From JAMQKA01 sp031569985 (GTDB taxonomy: Bacteria > Bacteroidota > Rhodothermia > Balneolales > Balneolaceae), in the NCBI RefSeq assembly GCF_031569985.1, contig NZ_JAMQKA010000005.1, positions 160,488 through 224,487 on the forward strand: 64,000 nt of DNA, in the 5' to 3' direction. The translations under genes were made by a program, and so were the position numbers. Each line of letters starts with the position of its first letter. The stretch's first letter is position 1. Below are positions 8,937 to 16,090 of the stretch, in pieces. Below the pieces are notes generated by a model. The model was not told the DNA's origin. It did no database searches and worked only from the letters and a program-made list of their open reading frames with translations.

Positions 8937-9909
8937 TTAAACCCACTCAAATCTGTAACGACCTGTAAGCAGGGGTTCATCCAAAATGTTACCCTGAGGA
9001 TCATAGGGGCTGGATGCGGCTATTATATCAACAGTAAAGTATCTATCCCCTGATGTTACAATAGAAACGGTTGCAAAATACGCTAACTTGCCGTTCTGAT
9101 TTATGTGAATGACAATGGCTTTGCCTTTAGCATTGGGCTTTGCGGTTTGTTGGTTCAAATTTTGAAAAAGAGGCGTCGCGTGTTTCCACTTTCCTCAGTT
9201 ATTCTGAAATATTTATTTAGCCTCCCTGCCTCCACTTTTTTCCATATCCATTAATTGTTCTACCTCTGCCTCAAATTTCTCACGGGTTTCTTTTCAGAAG
9301 ATGACTTGATGTTTTTTACGAGCTCATCGGCACTGGTTATACTGGGAGTGTTAAGCAGTTGATAACGCATACTGCCCTGTTAATCCATTTCTTAATATCC
9401 CCGATTCTTTTTAGCCATTGTTTAACTTTGGCCAGTTTATCCAAGAGAGGGGCAAAGTATCTCTCTACTCTGGCCACTAGTTGGGAAATGTCCATGCCCG
9501 TGGCTTTTTCTATTTGATCCAGTAGTTATTCAACTTTATCCTCAAGAAGAGTTTTCAGGTTTGCTTCACCAAAAAATTGCTCCATCAGATTTCCGGCGGC
9601 ATTGAATACGGAAGATTTGAGATGATCCACCATCCTGCCTATCGCAATACCAAAAAACTTCTTGGCCAGGGTTATCGATTTAGAAATCAACTTTTTCATG
9701 ACCCTATCTCCACCGGGGTCACTCTCTTTGTTCTTGAGAAGACCTGACAGTTTCTCTTTGGATTTTTCGAACAAACTCACAGTCTTGACAAAGAGATCTC
9801 CGAAGTATTTTCGCAACAAGCCGTATTTATCTCCTGACTTCAACCAGTGGCGTAACATTCTTATATCGCCGGCAACAGCCCTGTACTCTGTCCTGCCTGT
9901 TTTGTGCTC
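8937..9909 (-). pseudogene. Decayed eCIS cargo gene (C-terminal remnant)
   Basis: Several broken minus-strand frames form one degenerate gene. 9909-9526 is open ('TEYRAVAGDIRMLRHWLKSG', 'LARKYFGDLF'-like 'LLRKYFGDLF') up to a TAA. The same frame continues as LLDQIEKATGMDISQLVARV, then 'YFAPLLDKLAKVKQWLKRIG' and 'DIKKWINRAV'. A shift gives 'TPSITSADELVKNIKSS', another gives 'REKFEAEVEQLMDMEKSGG' ending near 9213, and a last open piece (8937-9158, extendable upstream as GKWKHATPLFQNLNQQ) ends in RYRFEWV. No N-terminal start or DUF4157 domain survives: the top runs straight into the stop of the pentapeptide gene in the same frame. The pattern resembles helical C-terminal parts of large eCIS cargo proteins. 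Pseudogene status is clear; the family is inferred. Confidence 0.6.
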
Positions 9910-10410
9910 TTACGTTGTTTTTTTATCCGGCAGATCCAGTTTTTCGTTAAACCAGGGTCTTATTACTTCCAGCAGTTCCTCGTCCAGGCCGTCCAGGAGC
10001 TGGAAAAGCGTAAGAAAGTCCCGGATGTTTTCCATGCTGTGGGTCACGCCCAGGAAACCGTTGCAATTGAACGGGTAGCTGACGGATTCCAGGTTCGCCC
10101 CCGTAAAGTCGGCGCCGACCAGGCAGCTCTCCAGCAGATTGGCCCGAACCAGGTGGGCGTCCCTGAAATCGGCCCTTTTTAAATTGGCTTTGGTAAAATT
10201 GGAGTCCGTGAGTATACAGTTGGTGAAGCGTGCTTTAACCAGGTTGGCTCCTTCAAACGTCGCCCCTGAAAGTATAGCCCCGCTAAAATCGCCCCCCGCT
10301 AAATCATGGCCAGAAAAATCAGTGCCGGCCAGGAATGTATCCCGTAAATCCGGGAACCGGGTCTTCCAGTCTTTGATATACTTCAGTTTCTTTTTGGTTT
10401 CAATAATCAT
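9910..10410 (-). CDS. Pentapeptide-repeat protein
   Basis: 166 aa. Residues about 24-110 are consecutive A(D/N)LXX pentapeptides (TDFSG, HDLAG, GDFSG, AILSG, ATFEG, ANLVK, and on to ADFTG, ANLES), which fold into a right-handed quadrilateral beta-helix. The tail ('NIRDFLTLFQLLDGLDEELLEVI') is helical and acidic. No signal peptide. It sits in the cargo zone, 7 bp after the 10418 gene and directly before the decayed cargo gene. Pentapeptide proteins can mimic DNA or act as effectors or scaffolds; no specific role is shown here. It may be an accessory or immunity-like protein for the former neighbouring cargo. Confidence 0.85.
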   Translation of the reverse strand: MIIETKKKLKYIKDWKTRFPDLRDTFLAGTDFSGHDLAGGDFSGAILSGATFEGANLVKARFTNCILTDSNFTKANLKRADFRDAHLVRANLLESCLVGADFTGANLESVSYPFNCNGFLGVTHSMENIRDFLTLFQLLDGLDEELLEVIRPWFNEKLDLPDKKTT

Positions 10411-10417
10411 GATCTGT

Positions 10418-10933
10418 TTAATCTGAGGTTTCGCTCTCTCTTAAAGTAAATGTTGTTGCAACCTGCTTTTGCTTGTCAATGCCCTCGTACTTCAATTCAT
10501 TGCTGAAGGAAAGCTTCATTTCCCCCTCAAGTTTGTGATTACCAATACTCGAAAGGCGAATCCATCCCTCGGCTTCATAGGCTTTAAACGTAACCACCTG
10601 GGTTCCGGACAACAAACAGATGTCAACCTGGTCACTTGGCAATTCCAGCTTATCACCGGCTTCCGGCAGCTTAGATAAGCTGACTAGCAAAAGTTCCAGC
10701 GACCTTGTATCGGTTCTGAAGGGAGAGCCGGTCGATTGGAAATCTAATTTAAACACATGGTTCTCTCCTCTTTCGACAGAGCATTTGGGCATCTCCCCAT
10801 GTTCCTGAATAATACGATGATCTTTAAACCACTGTCCTTTTACTCTCTGCATATTCCATTCTTCATTTGTTATTGTTCCGACCAGTAAACCGTACATAAG
10901 AGCAACTATTAAGAATTTAATGTAGTTGATCAT
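10418..10933 (-). CDS. Hypothetical protein with N-terminal signal/anchor
   Basis: 171 aa. The N-terminus 'MINYIKFLIVALMYGLLVG' is a signal or anchor segment with no clear lipobox. The rest is beta-rich ('HVFKLDFQSTGSPFRTDTRS', 'GWIRLSSIGNHKLEGEMKLS') with two cysteines. It is not a family I recognise. It is packed 7 bp from both neighbours (aspzincin-like protein and pentapeptide protein), so it belongs to the cargo-zone operon. A periplasmic accessory or immunity protein for the neighbouring peptidase is possible from context alone. Confidence 0.65.
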   Translation of the reverse strand: MINYIKFLIVALMYGLLVGTITNEEWNMQRVKGQWFKDHRIIQEHGEMPKCSVERGENHVFKLDFQSTGSPFRTDTRSLELLLVSLSKLPEAGDKLELPSDQVDICLLSGTQVVTFKAYEAEGWIRLSSIGNHKLEGEMKLSFSNELKYEGIDKQKQVATTFTLRESETSD

Positions 10934-10940
10934 TTTTTAA

Positions 10941-11885
10941 TTAAAAAAGTAACGCAAAATGAGCGTAGCTATCAGCATTATTCATGGCATCTTTGGCACT
11001 TAACGAAGAATATTCCGGCTGCCATTGGTAGGCTTTGTCATCTACGCCGGCATGGCGGTGAGCAATTTCGTGGATAATAATTGCTTTACGCATATGGGTG
11101 CTTAAACTCGTAAACAGGTTAAAACAAATATGTACATCTCCCACCTTCCAGAATAGGAACTGCCACACGTAACCGCCCACATCAGGTTCACAATCGGTTT
11201 CACATTCAAAGTTGATACCTCGTTGCATGGCAGTCTGTATGTCCCGGAACCGTCGGTAAATCTTCATAATGTCATCTTTGTCCGTAGTGTGAAAATGAGT
11301 GCTCAGGCCGCTGGAGACTGTACTGGAAAGGGTAGGATGTGTCGTATAGGCGTTGGCCAGCGCAGCTGTAGCCCGGTTTACATGACCCAGGGAATCGTTA
11401 AATGCATTTTGAATCTGCTGTTCCTGAGCTGTGCTGCAATCCTCAAACTGGTTGGTGGGGGTGGGTGCAGAACCGGTTTGGCGTTGAATCTGCGGTGTTT
11501 GGACTTGTTCACTTATTCCGCCTACGCCCTGTTTCATTTGTAATTGAGGAGCCCCCCTCTCTTTCATCCGTCGTTCCTCTTCCTCGCACTCCTTGCATTT
11601 CATCTGCAGCGTGTCTTCCCCATCCAGAGGCTGCATCTGCATCTCCTCTCCTTCCTCAAGAGACTGCATCTGGAGTCCTTCCTCCTCTTGGATGGGTTGC
11701 ATCTGCAAAGCTTCTGCAGGACCAGCATGCAAGCGGGGATTGATAACCGGTCGATATAATTGTGCCTCGCCATTTGCAATATTTTGGTTTTGCAACAGGT
11801 TCTCCCTGCCTGCTTCTGGCTGACCGAATTCCTGTGCCCGGGAGGGGCTTGACTCTGCGGTATCTGAAGTTAAGAACCTGCTCAT
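10941..11885 (-). CDS. eCIS cargo candidate: aspzincin-like metallopeptidase with LQMQ linker
   Basis: 314 aa, no signal peptide. Residues about 55-100 are the acidic linker with repeated LQMQ units ('EEEGLQMQ', 'GEEMQMQ', 'DTLQMKCKECEEEE') seen in the other cargo genes here; the CxxC is a possible metal site. The C-terminal domain has 'IIIHEIAHRHAGVDDKAY' at about residues 266-285: an HExxH zinc motif followed by an Asp in a GxDDxAY context and a later 'NADSYAHF'. This matches the aspzincin (deuterolysin/M35-like) arrangement. There is no DUF4157 domain. Together with its place in the operon, this suggests an injected or released protease. Confidence 0.75.
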   Translation of the reverse strand: MSRFLTSDTAESSPSRAQEFGQPEAGRENLLQNQNIANGEAQLYRPVINPRLHAGPAEALQMQPIQEEEGLQMQSLEEGEEMQMQPLDGEDTLQMKCKECEEEERRMKERGAPQLQMKQGVGGISEQVQTPQIQRQTGSAPTPTNQFEDCSTAQEQQIQNAFNDSLGHVNRATAALANAYTTHPTLSSTVSSGLSTHFHTTDKDDIMKIYRRFRDIQTAMQRGINFECETDCEPDVGGYVWQFLFWKVGDVHICFNLFTSLSTHMRKAIIIHEIAHRHAGVDDKAYQWQPEYSSLSAKDAMNNADSYAHFALLF

Positions 11886-11897
11886 TTAGCACGTTGT

Positions 11898-12443
11898 TTA
11901 ATTAGAATTTTCAACCTGGTGAGTAACGATATCAACAACTACCGGTTCACTTTTCACTGTAAAGGGATAAATATCTTCCGGTGTGTCTGCCAGGTCCTCA
12001 TTAGCCTGGTAAAATGCTGAAAGTCGGTAAGTCCCAGGTTGCGTGAGATGGTAGTAATTGAGTAAATCAAAGCTGGTAGTGATTGTTTCTCCGGGCTGCA
12101 GCCATCGATAATCCGAAGACGGGGAAAAATCTCGGTTGATATCATATTCGATGTAGTCCAGCTTTTCCGGTTGGTCAACGCGTTCCAGCTCCAGGTACAA
12201 CTCTCGGGAAATGCTGTCTTCATAACCTACAGCCATACGTGTATTCACCAAGACTCTGTCATCTCCGCTGTTTTTCAGGCTGATCTCCACTTCCAGCGGT
12301 TTTTTCAACGACACTTGGTCTGGGAACGATTGGATTGTTAATAGCAGAGTTTTTGTATCGTCCATTTTTTGCATCTTTGGTGAACTACAGTGATTGTTTA
12401 GAGCGATATTTAATAGCAACATCACCCATTTCCAGTTTCTCAT
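11898..12443 (-). CDS. Small lipoprotein of unknown function in the cargo zone
   Basis: 181 aa. The signal segment 'WVMLLLNIALNNHCSS' contains a plausible though non-canonical lipobox (NNHC). The mature part looks like a single Ig-like beta-sandwich ('LKKPLEVEISLKNSGDDRVL', 'WLQPGETITTSFDLLNYYHL', 'PGTYRLSAFYQA'), reminiscent of BsuPI-type inhibitor or other extracellular Ig-like domains. It starts one base after the large DUF4157 protein ends and is followed 12 bp later by the aspzincin-like gene, so it is cotranscribed. A periplasmic inhibitor or immunity protein against one of the adjacent peptidase-like cargos is a reasonable guess, not shown. Confidence 0.65.
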   Translation of the reverse strand: MRNWKWVMLLLNIALNNHCSSPKMQKMDDTKTLLLTIQSFPDQVSLKKPLEVEISLKNSGDDRVLVNTRMAVGYEDSISRELYLELERVDQPEKLDYIEYDINRDFSPSSDYRWLQPGETITTSFDLLNYYHLTQPGTYRLSAFYQANEDLADTPEDIYPFTVKSEPVVVDIVTHQVENSN

Positions 12444-12444
12444 A

Positions 12445-14280
12445 TCACGGTTCTGCTATCGCGTTATATGCATCTAGGGTTGGCTGATGGGTTGCTTGCT
12501 CGGCAGCCGTCGCCAGTCCATGCCGCCGCCGCACCTGGTTGCGAACCTCTTCAAAGCGTGCCCAGTGGGTGCGTTGCTCAGCTACCGGCATACTGTTCCA
12601 ATGTCTCAACGCCCTTCTGGCATCGCTAAAGAATCCCGCAACATTCTCTTCGGGCATATTCTCACTGATGATTTCGATTGCTTCTCCCAAAAATTCACGT
12701 ACGTTCCGATTTAGGATGCCTTCTTTTCGCTGCCGCACATGCTCCAGCTCATGGGCAATGGTGTGTACAAGCGCTTCGAAACCCCGGCTAAAACCAGGTC
12801 TGCCAATCCTCACAGTGGAAGGACCGGGTATGATACCGCCGGTGCTGGCGTTTGAGGTAGTTAGGTTGTGATCATAGCTAATATCCAGCAGCGCGTCGAA
12901 CGTGCTCATATTATAGAAATCCATAATCAGGTGGATGGCCACATTCTGTTGCATGCGCGCATCCAGATCGGCCACCATTTGCCGAAGGGTATCTTCACCG
13001 GTCATGCCATCCACAGTGAGGCCGTGACCGTGCTGGTAATCAGCAATTCGCTCTACGGTATCCTGTCCAAAAATGCCATCCGCAGGCGTACCTACCAGTC
13101 CCTGCATCCCCCTGATCGCTTTTCCAGTGGTGTATTTCGACTGATTGTAACGAATGGCTGCCTGTTCCTCGGCTGCATTCAGGTGCGTTGGTCTGGGTCC
13201 ACCGGGGGCAACGGCCGGTGCAGCAATGGCCAACTCTGTTTCAATTACGGACTTGAGAAAATCGGCGGAAAGGAATGACAGCAGACCCAGTCTTATGACG
13301 CGAAGTCCACCGGGTTCAAAGGTGGTAGTGGCCAATGTTAACAGCAGTGAGGGGTCATGCGTGATGGTGAGCGTATCGGAGAGGTCGAGGTTATGGAAGT
13401 CAACGACCAGCTGGATGGCGTGCTCATGCAGTGTCGCGGCTACCCGGTTCTGGAACATTTGTTCCAGCGTATTGGGGCCTACTTTTCCATCAACGGTAAG
13501 ACCGTTTGTATTTTGGAACGTGGCGATTGCTTCTACCGTCAACGGACCCATAATGCCATCCTGGTTGCTGCCCACGATGTTTTGGATGATCATGATTGAG
13601 CGCAGGTCGTAGCGCAGGTTGTTGTAATTGATGGCCGCCTGCTCCTGTGCTGGAGTCAGCAGTCCTTGCTTGGCCACTCGTTCTCCTGCTCCGTTTTGCT
13701 GAACAACATGCGTCAACTCGTGTGCCAGCAGGTGTTTACCCTTAGAAGATTCCGGATTATACTGGCCTTGATTAAAATAAATGTCGCTGCCGTGGGTAAA
13801 AGCTTTTGCTCCCAGTTCCTCATTCATCTGCACGGCTTTACTATCTGTATGGATAGCAACATTGCTAAAATCCGAGCCCATTTTCTGTGTCATCTCTCGC
13901 TGCAAGCCGGGCGACAGCGACTCACCAGCTCCTCGGCTGGATTGCAGCTGTTGACTGATTCCTTCAGGAGCAAATGTGCCCTGCCCGTCAGATTGCTGAT
14001 TGGCTGATTTCATCTGCAGCTCTTCTTCCTCCTCCATCGGCTGCATCTGCAATTGTTCTTCCTCATCATCCATGGCTTGCATTTGTAGTTCCTCCTCTTC
14101 CCCGGAGGATTGCATTTGCACCATCTCCTCGTCTTCGTCTTGGGTCTGCCGCTGGACCTGTCCGTCTGGCTTGCGCATGACGGTATCAGCAACGCGGTTG
14201 GCTTCCTGCTCATACTTGTCGCGGGGGTTTCCGACCTTCAGTTTCGGTTGGATTATATGTTTTGACTTTGCCTTTAACAT
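12445..14280 (-). CDS. DUF4157 cargo with duplicated PG-binding-like modules and a second zincin motif
   Basis: 611 aa from the ATG at 14280, chosen because GGAGG (14289-14293) sits eight bases upstream; longer in-frame starts lack a ribosome site. Order: DUF4157 leader 'LKVGNPRDKYEQEANRVADT', acidic LQMQ linker (about residues 45-95), DUF4157 core with HELTHVVQQ near 185, two about 100-aa repeats each pairing a PG-binding-like part ('DGIMGPLTVEAIATFQ', 'DGIFGQDTVERIADYQ') with a helical hairpin ('LVVDFHNLD', 'LIMDFYNMS'), then 'HTIAHELEHVRQRKEGILNR' near 507, a second HExxH. Cytoplasmic, no signal. DUF4157 proteins are recurrent eCIS cargos; this one probably acts on a wall glycan or a peptide. 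Activity is unproven. Confidence 0.85.
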   Translation of the reverse strand: MLKAKSKHIIQPKLKVGNPRDKYEQEANRVADTVMRKPDGQVQRQTQDEDEEMVQMQSSGEEEELQMQAMDDEEEQLQMQPMEEEEELQMKSANQQSDGQGTFAPEGISQQLQSSRGAGESLSPGLQREMTQKMGSDFSNVAIHTDSKAVQMNEELGAKAFTHGSDIYFNQGQYNPESSKGKHLLAHELTHVVQQNGAGERVAKQGLLTPAQEQAAINYNNLRYDLRSIMIIQNIVGSNQDGIMGPLTVEAIATFQNTNGLTVDGKVGPNTLEQMFQNRVAATLHEHAIQLVVDFHNLDLSDTLTITHDPSLLLTLATTTFEPGGLRVIRLGLLSFLSADFLKSVIETELAIAAPAVAPGGPRPTHLNAAEEQAAIRYNQSKYTTGKAIRGMQGLVGTPADGIFGQDTVERIADYQHGHGLTVDGMTGEDTLRQMVADLDARMQQNVAIHLIMDFYNMSTFDALLDISYDHNLTTSNASTGGIIPGPSTVRIGRPGFSRGFEALVHTIAHELEHVRQRKEGILNRNVREFLGEAIEIISENMPEENVAGFFSDARRALRHWNSMPVAEQRTHWARFEEVRNQVRRRHGLATAAEQATHQPTLDAYNAIAEP

Positions 14281-14351
14281 CGAAATTACCTCCATTAAAA
14301 GATTATCTAGGAGCTGGTAACTGCCTTGCTTCTCTTCTAACTTCATCTATA

Positions 14352-14447
14352 TCAGGTACAGGCATCGGCAACACTTTTTGCCTGCTGCTCGTACTGGTCT
14401 CCGGGCTCACCTATTTTGAGACGCGACTTTACACTTGTTTCACTTTT
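14352..14447 (-). pseudogene. Relic of a DUF4157 protein N-terminus
   Basis: In the 214-bp gap between two DUF4157 genes, a minus-strand frame reads VKSRLKIGEPGDQYEQQAKS and then VADACT-stop (TGA at 14352-14354). This matches the leader motif that opens all three intact DUF4157 proteins here (for example LKVGEPGDKYEQEADRVADS). There is no start codon upstream and nothing of the rest of the domain downstream. It is the stub of a lost cargo gene or a recombination scar. Confidence 0.6.
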
Positions 14448-14494
14448 TTTGATTTTACCAATCTGATATCTGCTGAAAAAGACACAGGCTGATT

Positions 14495-16021
14495 TTATGG
14501 CATTCCCGTTACTCGGCTTTCATCCAGTGTTGGAACAGAAGAAACTTGGGCCCTAGCCAGTTCAGCTAGATCCTCATCAATCCAGCGAACAAACCTGAAT
14601 GTGGTGTTCGTATTTTCAATGTCCAATAACCAATGTAATATGCCACGGGAATGGGTGACCTGAGTATGCGTTATCAAGGCAAGCCGCGTGCTGCCGTCAT
14701 TCATCCGCACATTAGCGGGAGTATTCCGATGGATATCAATGGTAGCACCAAAGGGGACGATTCCCGGAGATTGATCGCCGATGGCTAGAATCTGCTGTTC
14801 ATATCGAGTCCATTGTTCTTGGAACCAAGTGCTCCAGGTATTTCTGTTGTTATTGGCTAAACTTTCCCAATACTGTTGCAGATCCCTGAGTTCTTGGTCT
14901 GAAATTGTATCACGATTGGTCTTATTTTCTCTGAGATACCGTATTTCTCGCCGGGCGGCCCTCTCCATAGCTTCCGTGATGATTACAAAAAAATTAGTGG
15001 GCTGAGTACCGGCATATGCGCTATCGATAGCCTCATTACCTAAACTTTTTGCTGCCTCACCTATCGCATTTCCAATGTTGGTGGCCGTACTGCCGGCAAG
15101 GTTAATTCCAAATCGTGCAAATCCACCGGCCACCACACCTCCAAAACCGGGCACGATGAGGGCCATCGTCATTGAAAAAATAGTTTTAGCGACATTTGCA
15201 TCTGCTGCATTGGCCGCGGCAATAGCCTGTTCGGCCAGGGTTGCCCCAACATTATATTCGGTATGGGTAGTCCCCATTAAGTCTGAAATTTCTTCTACCA
15301 TATTCCCCCGTTCGTCATCCGTCATAGGGTTGAATTGAATGATCGCCCCCGGCAACTCCTTCGCGGCAATATCTGTCTTCTTCCCTTTCTGCTGTTCAAC
15401 ATGGGTTAGTTCGTGAGCCAGTAAGTGTTTGCCTTGATGAGAATTAGGATTGTATTGATTATAGTTGAAATAGATGTCATTGCCATGTGTGAATGCCCGT
15501 GCTCCCAAATTTTCATTCAACTCTGCAGCCCTGCCATTAGTGTGCACCTGCACGTCACTGAAATCACTTCCCATTTTGGCAGACATCTCCTGCTGAATAT
15601 TGGACTCTAAAAGAGTTCCTGAACCTTTTGAGGAGTTAATTTTTTGGGAGATTTCACCTGAAACCTCTGATGCTCCTTGGTTACCTGCCTCTGAGTTAAA
15701 TTTCATTTGCAACTCCTCTTCCTCCTCCATCAGCTGCATCTGTAACTGTTCTTCTTCCTCTTCTTCCACAGGCTGCATTTGTAGTTCTTCTTCCATGGCT
15801 TGCATCTGCACCATTTCTTCTTCCTCTTCTTCGATGGGTTGGCGCAGAAGTTGTGGATTGGGCATCCGCATCACGCTGTCGGCCACGCGGTCGGCTTCCT
15901 GCTCGTACTTGTCGCCGGGTTCCCCGACCTTTAGACTCGGTTGCAGCAAGGATCCGTTGTCCGCGCCCAGAGAGCTGGTGTGATTGCTATTACTAGACAA
16001 CATTTTGAATAAAGGGGCCAT
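14495..16021 (-). CDS. DUF4157 cargo with hydrophobic segment and unknown C-terminal domain
   Basis: 508 aa. N-terminal leader 'LKVGEPGDKYEQEADRVADS', long acidic linker with LQMQ units (about residues 62-108), then the DUF4157 core with 'THGNDIYFNYNQYNPNSHQG' and HELTHVEQQ near residue 200. The C-terminal 290 residues are unrelated to the neighbours: a glycine-rich hydrophobic stretch ('MALIVPGFGGVVAGGFARFG', about 280-305), helices with many R and E, and a beta-rich end ('IDIHRNTPANVRMNDGSTRL'). This DUF4157-plus-variable-tail layout is typical of polymorphic eCIS effectors. Start: ATG at 16021, with M7 (16003) as alternative; neither has a strong ribosome site. Toxin class unknown. Confidence 0.8.
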   Translation of the reverse strand: MAPLFKMLSSNSNHTSSLGADNGSLLQPSLKVGEPGDKYEQEADRVADSVMRMPNPQLLRQPIEEEEEEMVQMQAMEEELQMQPVEEEEEEQLQMQLMEEEEELQMKFNSEAGNQGASEVSGEISQKINSSKGSGTLLESNIQQEMSAKMGSDFSDVQVHTNGRAAELNENLGARAFTHGNDIYFNYNQYNPNSHQGKHLLAHELTHVEQQKGKKTDIAAKELPGAIIQFNPMTDDERGNMVEEISDLMGTTHTEYNVGATLAEQAIAAANAADANVAKTIFSMTMALIVPGFGGVVAGGFARFGINLAGSTATNIGNAIGEAAKSLGNEAIDSAYAGTQPTNFFVIITEAMERAARREIRYLRENKTNRDTISDQELRDLQQYWESLANNNRNTWSTWFQEQWTRYEQQILAIGDQSPGIVPFGATIDIHRNTPANVRMNDGSTRLALITHTQVTHSRGILHWLLDIENTNTTFRFVRWIDEDLAELARAQVSSVPTLDESRVTGMP

Positions 16022-16090
16022 TATGTTCAGGTTTTTCTTTTTGGTATTTATTTATATGAACTACGATCTGCCATCATATTTCAGATGTAA

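Noticed and set aside
11544..15983. Plus-strand Ser/Cys/Ile-rich frames opposite the acidic linkers
   Set aside because: They are the antisense of the E-rich LQMQ repeats and have no independent gene signals.
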